Of a stretch of 64,000 nucleotides of DNA, positions 10,243 to 21,004 are shown piece by piece (position 1 is the stretch's first letter; each line of letters starts with the position of its first letter). Source of the DNA: Cercospora beticola (taxonomy: Eukaryota; Ascomycota; Dothideomycetes; Mycosphaerellales; Mycosphaerellaceae); contig NC_088943.1 of assembly GCF_033473495.1 (NCBI RefSeq), forward strand, positions 1,096,001-1,160,000, written 5' to 3'. A program made the position numbers and the translations under genes. The notes under the pieces were generated by a model. The model worked only from the letters and a program-made list of their open reading frames with translations, was not told the DNA's origin and ran no database searches.

Positions 10243-12164
10243 GGTCTTTGTGGACCGTGTGCGTGATCAAGTGCCTAGAGAAGATGAGTCGTTGTGAGGC
10301 AAACAGACGTGAACAAACCAGAAGAGGAAGGCGCAAGTACATAAAGACACTGAGCTCATGATCGGAAGTAGAGTGGACCTCAACCCCGACTGTGGCGTCG
10401 CATCGTTGCTAAGCAGGTGATAGTGATTGGTGCGGCTGGCGGTGCGTAAAAGGCATGGAAAGAAGCTTGTCGAGGCTCTCTGCAACACGACAGCCGAAAT
10501 ACACAACCAGGTATTGTAATCAGAAAAGATAACCTTTTGCGCTGCTGTTTGTGGCACACGGTGTGGGGACCTGCGCAGACGGCAGCGGAGATGCAGCCCT
10601 AAAGTCCGTCATAGTTTGTGGACGATTAGGTGTCGCTGCCAGCGATTCGGACGTAAAGAGTCACGAGGGAGTCTTCCTCTCCCCACTTACGGCTCTGCAA
10701 GAGAATGCCCGAGCGACGTGAGCAGGCGTGAGTGGTTGTCTAATAGCTGAGCAGCAGTGTAGCAGCGTATTCGCCGTATTGTTGCTCGGCCGGCGGAAAA
10801 GAGGCTGCATCCAGACCATCTTGGGTAGCTGTGCCGATAGCCGACAGCAATTCGCATTCCTCCGCCCCAGGCGACACAATAAGCCTGACCGCAGTCATCG
10901 CTGATGATGAGTCTTAGTTGCAGCTATCTTTGTCTCAGCAAAACAATGTGAGCGTCATCGTCGTTCACCGGCAAGCTGAGCGTCACCATCGCCATTGATG
11001 CTGGAGGAAACCCGGACCAGCACTGGACGTATTTCCTCATCCATCATTAGCCAGTGTCAGCTCCGGATAGGTGAGAGTAGGCAAACCAGCGGCTGCTTGC
11101 TTCATACTGGCGTACAAGAGGCGAAAGCTCTTCTGCAGTAGCTCGAGGGACTTGCGTAAAATGCAGTCGTCATATCCCCGTACCGACTGATGTAAAGCGA
11201 CTGCACGCGGGGATCAATTTTCGAAGCCACGTTTGATGGGTGATTTGATTGACCGGCAGTAGGAGCTCGCCGCGCCACAACGTACCATTGTTGTGGGTAG
11301 CCTTCGACGACGATTACAAGAACGCCTTCTTTGCAATCCATTCGCCCAAGTCACCGCGTGAGGTTGTCCAGACCATGTCAGCCATGCGCTGAGCCTTCGG
11401 GCAAATCCTGGTGAATTTCATGAATTGCGCAGGCATCCTTGCTCGGGACGACGATTTCGCACCTCGGCCGCAGATACGGCAAGTTTTGGCCGAGCGGTTG
11501 CGACATCTGATTGGCTGGACTGTCATCAGCCACAGGCGGCGATCTCGAAAAGCTTAACGCGAGCTGTCCACCGATTTCGCCCACGCGTCGCGTCGTCTGA
11601 TGTGAATCCTCCACCTCCACCTCCACCATCACGCGGGAAGTGTGATGCAGCGTGCGTGCAACGGGATCGAAGCTGTGCAACGGTACACCGAGTATGGCCG
11701 ACACAGTCAGACAGTCTGAGGTCTAGACGCCGCCGCGGCGTCAGAATGCGGAAAGCACCTCCATGAAGTGGACATCTTCCCACAAATGCAAGAGCGATAC
11801 CATGGACACGACGGATCGCACTGGCAGCAAAAGTCATTTCAGGATAGGTCGGATTCATTTGGGTTGCTAGTACTGATTGAGAAAGAAGAACATCTGCTGT
11901 ATCAACAGTATCCGCCATCCACCTCAGACGCCTGCAAGAATGACAGGTCCGGCTCCCAAGAGTCTATGCTGAAAACAACACCGCCCAGATAACTGTTCAC
12001 ACAAGCTTGTCCGGTGCAGCAATTGCCACGCCCACAACCGCTATGATCCATAACACACCCAGAAAAAATTCCTCTCCTGGCACCATGCAAAAGCAAAAGA
12101 GCCTTCTCCAACAACCTATTCGTCCTCTTTCGAAATGCATACTCCAACCCACGTCCAATGCCCT
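10243..12164. other. Long intergenic region, no gene recognised
   Basis: About 1.9 kb upstream of the ABC transporter and downstream of the F-box-like gene. Frames are short, on both strands, and lack coding character. A short CCACCT/CTCCAC microrepeat lies near 11610-11630. The transporter promoter should be at its left end. I see no transposon ends. Confidence 0.4.
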
Positions 12165-12827
12165 TCAAAAAAACCCCTCTTTCTCATCCTCACTCGCCCC
12201 AATAGAAACTTCGCACTCTGCAGGTATAGACTCCAGAACCGCTTTCACAAACCCACGCGCATTCTCCTTCATGCCCCCCCTCTTCCTACTCCCCTTCCCG
12301 TCCTCTTTCATCCCGCCGACCACAACCCTCAACTCCTTCAATCCCGTCATCCCCTGCAAAACCCTTAAATCGCCAAACCTTGTCACCCCTTCACTCCTTA
12401 CATCCAACATACTGAACAAAACAACCTTCTTGATCTGTCTCAGCCAGATACTCGACAAAGTACATTCTCCCAAAGGCGATAAACCTCCAAAGGATTTCGA
12501 ATACAGCGATGCTTCAATGATGAAAATCTCGTTTGCACATGCTGCGTCGAGCACTTCTTGCCGTATTAGGTGGCAGATGCTGAGGAGTGGTAGATGCGGA
12601 GGTGCCTTTGGGAGGCCATGGTGAGTTCGGGAGGGGCTGCGATACTACGGGATGATTAGCATGAATGGCGAAGGGGGAAAAGCGAGGTGGTAAGTGTGAC
12701 TGACGATGATTTCATAACGTTGTCGTTGTGGTGGAAGGATATAGTTATATATCTGTAATCGCAGCTCCGTTGGCAGGCTGAGAAGACAAGCTGATTCGTT
12801 CTGTACAGTGTCACTTTCGGAAGACAT
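12165..12827 (-). CDS. F-box-like fungal protein, two exons
   Basis: Exons 12827-12705 and 12644-12165 (minus strand) joined over a 60-nt phase-0 intron with gtcagt donor, GCTAATC branch site and cgtag acceptor; 200 residues. The N-terminus carries the F-box-like helix LLSLPTELRLQIYNYILPP (residues about 15-33), followed by LPLLSICHLIRQEVLDAACA, the pattern of the large Dothideomycete family that starts with an F-box-like segment and then 'L..CRQIR.E'. These are thought to be substrate adaptors or orphan F-box relatives; partners are unknown. The protein is short for the family, ending in a Lys/Gly-rich and acidic tail. The 205-aa open frame on the other strand (12007-12624) is antisense. The family resembles the gene at 29062. 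Confidence 0.72.
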
Positions 12828-13331
12828 TGTGATGAATTCGCTTCCTTGGCGCTAGGTCGTGCTTTTTTCTTCTAGCATGCGAATTTCTCTTCGCTGAGTG
12901 CTTTCTCAGTATTCTTGTACCATCGCTGCATTGAATTTCCATGACACCAAAAATAGAACCAACCATCTCTCTGGAATGAGAGTCAGTAGAGAACTCCAAA
13001 TCTGTGGAATGTTGGCTCAGCGGGCCTCACATCAGTCCTATCTACTTTACTTCCAGAATAGACTTTCTTCATGCGAGCATACAGCTGCGCCTCATATACA
13101 CTTCTATGGTACCAACTACATACCATCGCCCCCGGGACTGAAGTCTTGGGGGAAATGGCCATAGATTGAATGGTCCCAAGCACGCACCCGTAACATACTG
13201 CTCGAGCGATAACAAATCAGACGAAAGCGATAACAAATCAGATTAAAGAAAAAAAACCCGAACGACACTATTCTCTCAAACAATTCATAAACTTCTTTCT
13301 ATCTGCAACAAATAACAATCTTTACATCAAT
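12828..13331. other. Intergenic region between F-box-like gene and secreted protein gene
   Basis: Holds the promoter of the F-box-like gene and the 3' flank of the secreted protein gene. The only structure seen is a pair of 17-base direct repeats near 13205-13242, listed separately. Confidence 0.4.
13205..13242. repeat. Two direct copies of a 17-bp sequence containing GATAA
   Basis: AGCGATAACAAATCAGA occurs at 13205-13221 and again at 13226-13242, a spacing of 21 bases (two helical turns). Each copy holds a GATAA core, which GATA factors can bind. It lies about 380 bases upstream of the F-box-like gene and 90 bases beyond the stop of the secreted protein gene. Function is unproven. Confidence 0.6.
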
Positions 13332-14784
13332 CTAACTAGCCTGGAAAACCGACCCATCACTGTTCGCGCTATAAGCGTAGCCACACTTTCCATTGCCAAC
13401 GATATAAGCCTATGAACAGAATCCTCGTTAGCAGCCGTAGTAGTCACAGTGATCTTTGGGATCATGTTGTTTTTATACTTACATCCGTTCCCGTAGCAGT
13501 CCCAGCCTTGGACAAGAAGAAATTGGCGTGATTGGTTTGCGCTGAACATGTATTATCGGTGTGAGCGAGTAGGAAGCAGCCGGCGTTGCCTGTAACGTAG
13601 TTGTTAGTTGGGTGGTACTACTAAGAAAGAGGAAGGAGGGGAGGCGTGGTGAGGTGAGGTAGGAGGTTAACTTACCAGGACGATACAAAAACGTCTCACA
13701 AATTGCCGAAGCTTGACATTTTGAACAGCATTCTTCTTGAGTATTAATCCCATTGAGATTCACAATCTGATACGTGTTTCCGACGTTGGGTCCGTTGTTT
13801 TGAGCGTTTACGATTTCGTACGAAGTTCCGCCATTGGAGAAATTTGGTCCGAAGAAGTTATTTGCGTTTGTGCAGGCGTCGTAATGGGTGGGACCGTTGA
13901 TGACTTGGGTTGCCACGGCTCCTAGTGTGGTTGTGGAAGTTTGGAAGAAGGTTGTGGTTGTTTGAACGTCGGAGACGGAGGTGGATGTTACTGTTTCTGT
14001 GACTTCGGCGGGGAAGGATGTTGAGGTGTCTGTGATGACGGATGTCGAGCGGACGGTTTTGGAGAAGTAGGTCATGGTGTTGGTTAGGGGGGTGAGGGTC
14101 GTGTAGGTTGTGAATGTGTGGGTGTTTGAGACGTAGCGGGTGCCTTGGGAGGATTTTAGTATGGGCGAATGCGATTCAAGTCCTTTGATTGTGACGTACA
14201 TTTCACGTTCTGGGGGTGGGTTGCAGCAGCAACGCCGGCTTTCTTGTTCTTGGGCGCAACGCCAGCAGGAGCGCGGGGATGTTGCACTTTGCGGCGTTGC
14301 AGAGGTCCCTGGTTGACGGTGTTGTCGATAGGCTGGAAACCCGCGACTGTGGGAATAATGGTGGTCGAAGTGGACTGAACCGTTTGAGTAGTTGTAGTCG
14401 AGACAGTATTTGTGATGGTGGCACTGAACGTCGCGACATCGAACGAAACGGTAGTGCTGGTGGCAGTCTCGGTGGCTGGAGGGACTCAATGTTAGTGTTT
14501 GGACCAAGGAGGAGAAAACCACCAGACTTACGTGTGGTATCTGTCACAGTTTCCGTCGATGTGCTCAAGATGACAGATGTAGACTTGATGCCCTTGTAGC
14601 TTGTAATTGTCGACTGCACGACAAGGACCTGTGTAGGCCGAGCTGACGAAGTGGAAGTAATAGTTGTCCTCGGTACGACTTTCACGGACTTGGTGCCCAG
14701 AGTTGTACGACAGTCAACATGGTCTCCCAATGCCGAGCCTAACAAGAGCGATAAGGCCGCGACGATGTGCGAAAAGGTCTTCAT
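13332..14784 (-). CDS. Secreted Ser/Thr-rich protein with C-terminal Apple/PAN-like Cys domain, five exons
   Basis: Exons on the minus strand: 14784-14532, 14475-14200, 14143-13676, 13589-13483 and 13409-13332; introns of 56, 56, 86 and 73 nt, all GT-AG with frame kept; 393 residues. Residues 1-20 (MKTFSHIVAALSLLLGSALG) are a signal peptide. Two Thr/Ser-rich blocks follow, with TxTxTxT patterns typical of heavily O-mannosylated wall proteins, separated by a basic stretch (QGPLQRRKVQHPR). The C-terminal third has cysteines in an Apple/PAN-like layout (INTQEECCSKCQASAICETF, then NAGCFLLAHTDNTC and NGKCGYAYS), a fold used in binding protein or carbohydrate. It is likely a wall or secreted surface protein. 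Intron 2 ends in AAG. No GPI signal is seen. Confidence 0.82.
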
Positions 14785-16810
14785 AGTGTGGAGAAACAAG
14801 TGATTGGACCAAATTCTGCGCAAGATTGAAGCGATGGGAGAGGTATGAGATCCCCTTACCAAGGGTGCGTGAATATATACAACATCTCTTTCTGCTCGAC
14901 GACAATTTGCCCGCCTCGGATCCGAAAGCCGCTTCTTCATCGCAGGCACCGCCAATGTCTTGTCCAGACTCCAGACTCAGCTCTATCGATTGAAGTTTGA
15001 TATCGTGGCGTTCGCAACGCAACAGAGGCACAGCATGGCCGGAGGCGCTGAGTAGCAGTCGTGGTCGCGGTGTGTAGCGAGCATATCGGAGCAAGCCATA
15101 CGAAGCTGCGACTATCACCAATGGGGCAATAGCAGCCTACGGCCGGACCCCAAAGGGGATTGAGGCTTCAGCCTTACCAGCGGCAGGCTCGAAACGCTTC
15201 TCGCTCCCATGTGTAGTGCAGACAGGGGAAAGCCAACGGCGACTCCGGCCGTCCAGGCCAAAAGCTGACAAGCTCATCGGCTAAGCATGATCTGATTGCT
15301 TGACGAGGCTTGACTGTGTCCACACAACACACACGACCAGTTGGCGATGCTGCTGCTGCCGACTTTCTGCAGGTCCAGGCTGCCAATCACCCCAATTGTA
15401 GGCGAACAGGCGCTGCCGTTCTCGCCGTACTGCGTTCAACTTGGTCTTGCTTCTCGCTCGTTTGCTTTGAAATGGCCATAGACAACATTTCCCCTTTCGG
15501 TGCCGCGTCATCCTCTCTGGGTGGGCACCTGAGAGATGCGACCGCTCACAATCCGCTCACGAGGTGGAAATTGACTTGGACATGAAGGCAGTTCTTGCCG
15601 GCAGCGTCGTCGTTGTTGGGCCGGTTGAAACCAGGCGTGGTGAGGCTAAGTTCAGACTTTCAACTGCATCTCCGCAGTCTTCACCCGGCACGTGGCATTG
15701 CAAGCGTTTCTGGACGCGCGCGCAAGCCAGGAGTCCGCATTGGGCTGTCGAAGTGGCGCTTGGCTGAACGCCAAGCAATTTCGGGAGAAGCTTCGCTGCA
15801 GAAGCGTGGCTCTTGTGAGTCTTGTCGGAAGCTTGTTCATGAACGCCCCGAACGCCATCTCGTGTTCACCACGTTGTCGACAAGCCACACTGACTGTTCG
15901 CGCCCTCAAGTCTTCTTCTCCCAGCGGCCAGATGCGTGGCCCTCCCGGTCCCGCGGCATCCTCTCTGGCGCCTGTCCAGCTCTTGCAAGGCTGTGAGCTG
16001 CCTCGAATTCGACGGCCGGCCATCTTAGCCATCTCCAGAAGGCAGAAACTAGACCAAACGTGCATGCCCTGAGTATAGCCCACAATCCCTTGGCTGGGGA
16101 CTGACCCTAGAGAAGCAAGCCGCCCTCGGTCGCGTACGATTCGCGCACTGCCGGCAATGCACGCTTCAGCCATGTGAGCCCACGTGCGTGGTCCAAGTCC
16201 TGACGAATGGTACATGCTGTCGCTTAACTGGGACGCTGGAGATCAGACTAGCAACATATGAACCTTCCGGCCACGGCGTCTACGCCTGTAATACAACTCA
16301 ACTATTAGCACGGAGTACGCGATGCACTATACGGATGCAGCTCGTCCCCGGCATTATATTCGGACCCGACTACCCAAGGCGGTATGACTGGTAGCGAGGG
16401 CGTGTACACCAGACCTGCTGGACTCGTACGTATACTCATGCGACGTACTGGTTGGGCCTAGACGTTGACGACCATGGCGACTCCGTCTTGATGAGGCGTT
16501 TCTCACCGCAATGATCGCAGAGAGTCGAGACGCTGGCTCACCATCATTGCCCTTTCCAACTGATCTGGCCCAGCCACAACCGGTCAGATACTGAGAAGAG
16601 CCATCGATACAGCAGTTGTGCCATGACTTACTCCGTACAGCACAAGTTCGGGATAAAGTCCCCCTGGACTCCAGACCGACGCCCGCTCAGACTATGTTCT
16701 TCCATGCCACGTCGCTTTCCTCCAGGCTGTTCATCTCTTGTTGCTACTTTGATCAATGTCATTGAGTGAGTTGTCGTTGTTACTTCCCCAGCGCTTGACA
16801 CGCTGCATTC
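14785..16810. other. Intergenic region between two divergent secreted protein genes
   Basis: Two kilobases with no supported gene. The ends hold promoters of the two divergently transcribed secreted-protein genes. The frames inside (for example 15652-16215 minus and 15595-15996 plus) overlap each other and show no domain or signal peptide. Confidence 0.4.
14871..14880 (-). promoter_or_regulatory. TATA-like element of the Apple/PAN-like secreted protein gene
   Basis: Minus-strand GTATATATTC lies about 90 bases upstream of the start codon at 14784, a position suited to a TATA box. Sequence match only. Confidence 0.45.
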
Positions 16811-19631
16811 ATGGCGTTCTCTCTCCAGCGAATCACTCTTGCGGCGGCTATACTTCTACTTTGCACCACTTCATCCGCCGCACCTCAGGCTTCAAGCAAT
16901 GCGCAATTCTACCACCGTGATAGATATGAGCGCGACACAACAAACTCCAACGGGACCTCCTCGACAGCTGGTAGCAATACGTCAAACGGGACAACTTTTC
17001 TCGAACCCGTCATTCCTCCACAAGTCGATGATTCCGTGCTGCTCAATCTAGCCCCCACTACGTCGGTTTCGTTAGCATGGGCAGGGGCTGGCGCCGATTC
17101 CACCCCTGGATCTACGCAGAAGCGTGTCATGAAGCGCGATGGAGCTCTTCTCGCGACCGCTGATCTGGGGTTCAAGTAAGCATTGTGTATAGGGACTACC
17201 ACCCATGATTGATGCACTATGGCTGACAGTTGTAACCTTCGTCACAGATGGCCAGCAATCACTTTGGATCACTCTGCCTACGTGTCTGGTGTTTCATGCT
17301 CAAATGGCGTACTCACGGGTACTCTGACCAGCCAGGCATACAGCTATGCTAAGAAGAAGTGTAAGTTCACATTCTTCTCACAACGGGCAGTGTCATAAGA
17401 CTGATCACGTATCGTGACTCCAGGGCCCACGCACAGCGACCTCGTTTTCATCACCGCTGCGGACACTTGTGGCCCAGACAATGCCAATGTCTACTTTCAC
17501 GCTACTTCGCTATCGTTCGCGGATCCTGGTCTCTCATTCACAGCTCCAGGAATACCAGCTGTCAACATTACAGATGTGACGATCTCTATGGTCCTTCAGT
17601 GGGGCGACATTGGCACTCACAATTTGAGACGTTCACTCACGAAGAGAGCAGTAAGTTGTTCCGTCACGACCGACTAGCGGACTACCACTAATCTTGGTGA
17701 CATGTGTAGTTGTTTATACCGCATGGACTACAGAGGCGCATTGATTGGGGCCCTGTCTCGAGCACCATCGAGTGGAGCAAGTATCTCAACAACGACGAGT
17801 ATCTAGGCACCGATGAGAACGCGCCCTGGGATAATGCCGCAAAGCTTTTCTCGTGGAGCAAGAGCGAGAACGGTGCAAAGCCTGACGACTCGTACAAGAA
17901 GGGAGAAGTTGCCAGCGCGACAGGCCATCACAAACGATCAAACGAGACGTCGCTCATGACACGCGGCGAGTCAGAAAAGAATTTTGATTATGGCGTCGGG
18001 CTATACTGCGTTGAATGTGGCTTTGGCGGCTCACTTACGGCGTGGGGCTTTATACGAACTTCATACTTTACTGTTGTGGAAGCAAAGATTGGTCTAAATG
18101 GACACATGGAGCTTGGTAAGTGATTCAAAGTGGAGCCGTGACCATTCCTAATTACTTCGACAGGACTATATCTGGGCCTCAATGCGTTTGTCACCTACGA
18201 GAACAAATGGACTTCGGATCAGAAGAAATTCTATCTTGTCGAGTGGGGTATTGAGGGCTTAGCAACTGTTGGACCTTTCATCGGCGTACAATTGCAAGCC
18301 TCTTTTGGAGTCGAAGCCAGCGGCCAGCTCTTGGTCGGCGCTGGTGCTGAATGGCCGAACATCGACATTACACTCGATCTCAAGAATCCAAGTGATAGTA
18401 GTGCCACTGGTTTGGCGCCTAATTTTCTTCACAAAGCAGAGGCGCAAGGCGAGCTTGAGATCACAGCAGGCCTGGGCTTGCCGGTCGAATTGGGCATCGG
18501 TTTGAAGCTCATTGGAGGGTATGCCTTTGAGGCCACGGTAAGCTGAGAGCGATTGCAACATTATACTTGACCAACTGGCTGAATGGCTAACTTCTTCTGT
18601 AGGCTGGCATTGTGGACACACCATCTATCAATTTCGAAGGAACGTTTGAGATCTCTGCTTCGGTGCTCGACAACGGCACAATCGAGCATGATATCAATGG
18701 AGGATGCTATGGTATCGCGTGGAACGTCTTCTTCCAGAATGACATCGACTTCCGTCTTACAGCTACAGGTTTCGACAATTATGAGACCCCGCTCGTGGAT
18801 CCTTACAAGAGTGCGCCAATTGCAGAAGGCTGCATTGGGTATGTCAAGACTGGTACAGACAACAGTATTGCAGATGGTGACCCAGAAGGCTCTGGGGCGG
18901 ACAGCGGCATGACTGGCAACGGCATGAATGACTCCGAAGGCAATGGTATGTCTGGCGGAGACAGCGAAATTGGCGATGACGGGGACAGCGGTGTAGGAGA
19001 GATCGACGACGACGATCTCGCTCAATCAACAACGACCAGTGCAGGAGGCAAGGGGGTCGCTGCTACCACAACCAAAGCCGCGAGCAATACGACAAAGAGG
19101 ACTACAACGATGACTACTACTACAAAGAAGATCACAACCACGACGAAGGTGGTGACCACAACGAAGAAAGCTGCTCAAACAACCAAGAAAGCTACTACCA
19201 AAAAGGCCGGAGCAACGACGAAGAAAGCCGCCACCACAACCAAGAAAGTTGCAGCAGTAACAACCAAACGGTCAACAACCACTACCAAGAAAGCCTCGTT
19301 GACAACTTCCAACGCGCCAACTTGCACATCCGGCAAAGCAGTCCTGAAGTCCAACCCCAACCCAGCCTTCATATGCGGTAAGAAGACCGGCACCGCCTAC
19401 AGCAACTTCCTCGTCGGCAAACCCACCAAAGGAATGTGGAAATCTCTTCAGCAGTGCGCTGATTATTGCATACCGCAAGCCACTTGCATGAGCTTTAGCT
19501 GGAGTCCCAGCACGAATCTGTGCACACGGTACTCGCTCTCGTCTGTGCAGATGAGCTTGAAAGGAACGAGCACTACTGCGCCGTCGGATGCAACGTTCTA
19601 TGATCGGACGTGTTATGGGACGAGTTGTTGA
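16811..19631 (+). CDS. Secreted DUF7029/DUF7223-like protein with charged linker and Cys-rich C-terminus, six exons
   Basis: Exons 16811-17175, 17248-17360, 17424-17650, 17710-18115, 18164-18537 and 18603-19631; all five introns (48-72 nt) are GT-AG and keep frame; 837 residues. Residues 1-23 are a signal peptide. A domain with YVSGVSCSNGVLTGTLTS and WPTHSDLVFITAADTCG matches my memory of fungal DUF7029. A later one (DYGVGLYCVECGFGGSLTAW through GPFIGVQLQASFGVEASGQL and AGAEWPNIDI) matches DUF7223. Then follow a Gly/Asp/Ser acidic block (about 584-634), a Thr/Lys block (about 637-732) and a 100-residue Cys-rich Apple/PAN-like end (CADYCIPQATCMSFSW). It is likely surface-exposed. Dibasic KR sites occur at residues 104-105, 108-109 and in two later places. 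Molecular function is unknown. Confidence 0.85.
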
Positions 19632-21004
19632 GGCTGATCTTAGATATTTCGGATTGCATTGAATGGCTGAGTGGAAACAATAGATTTTTCAATCAGTTCC
19701 CATTGACCGCGGGAGGGAACGTTCCTCTTCGTCATTTCTTGCACGATTGCTTGGCGGCAAGTTTGCTCCAACCCGAGATCGATTGCAGTGGTCACGCAGA
19801 CACTGAATTTCGTCGCAGCCGATTGTACGGAGCGGAGCGTTCGAAAGCGAGCTTATGCTATCAAACCAAGTATCTTGGAAACGCCTAGAGAAGCTTCATG
19901 GATGGGCAATCTTGTGTTGCGGGAGAGCGGAGAGCAGTGGGGAATGCAAGTTCAGGTCAGGTCCGAGGCGGAGGTCAGCAGTGCAGCAGCGTCCGTGCCC
20001 GTTCTGTGTAACCAGACATGAGCTAGCTCCGGCTGGAACCGTAAGCATTGATTCGTTGACAGCTTGCACGGGACGGCGGAGGTCCGACGCCCGCGCCCGC
20101 TCATTTCTCCCTTCTTGCTCTGTTCTGCTTCTCTTGTCCTCTCCCCGACTCGCACATCACCTCTACAACCTCCAAGAATGTGATTTATTCCAACACGGAC
20201 TCGAGCGCATCGCAACCGGAGTTGCTTTCGATTGCTGACATGTCGTGTGACAATCTCACGGCTCAGCTGTTCAGCTCTCAGCCTCAATGCCGACAAGTTG
20301 CGTCGTAAGCCTGCACAGTCGATCGCTGGGGACAAGCAAAAGCTTCAGCTCGTTTACAGAGCATAAGATGGAGATGCCATGCATACCGGTACGCATTCGG
20401 ATTCGAGGACCATCTCAAGAGCATACAAATCGTACGCTGCGGAAACGTCGACAGCTTTTTTGTTGAACGCCGGAGCCGGAAGCCTTACCTCTCAAGATGG
20501 GAATTTGACAACCACCAATAAAGTATTTACGTAGGCTGACATGTCTGCCCGCATGAGGAGCGGCTTCGCGTTGCGAATTCGGCTCTTGTATTATCGCAAT
20601 GGGGTAATCCCAGTATGTCACGCCGCTTACATCGACATCTGCTGCGCAGACCGGAAGCTTTTCAGCTCGGCTACACCCAAAGAGTGCATTCTCGTGCTTA
20701 CTATGTGGACCTTATCAAGATGTACCGCCTGCACGCTCATATATCGTAAATCCTCTGAGCGTGGGAAGCGTGGCACTTCTGACTCCTCACTGGCCGAGGA
20801 CTCCGTACGAGTGCATCTCCTGCGCATCATGGCGGATTGGAGAATTCAGCGTCAGGGAAGAGCAGAGGAAGAGCGGCACGGTAGGTGTTGAGGTATCGAG
20901 ATGCATATCTGAAGCCTCGACCCTGGATGAAATAAGCATTTCTGCATCTCCCTCAATCACGCTCAATTTTGCTCAGACTGCTTTTCAGTGACGCACTGGT
21001 TGCC
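19632..21004. other. Intergenic region upstream of the laccase-like gene
   Basis: No supported gene in 1.37 kb. I searched it for an upstream signal-peptide exon for the oxidase and found none with hydrophobic core plus good donor. A TATATC run lies near 20739 and a pyrimidine-rich presumed transcript start near 20930-20990. Confidence 0.4.

Noticed and set aside
11590..11650. CTCCAC microrepeat as a regulatory element
   Set aside because: Too short and simple to assign any role; several kilobases from recognised starts.
12007..12624. 205-aa plus-strand frame
   Set aside because: Lies opposite the spliced F-box-like gene, which has family motifs and good splice sites. The plus-strand frame has none.
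19030..19310. Microsatellite or recombination hot spot
   Set aside because: The repetitive ACC/AAG pattern is the coding sequence of the Thr/Lys block and is imperfect at DNA level.
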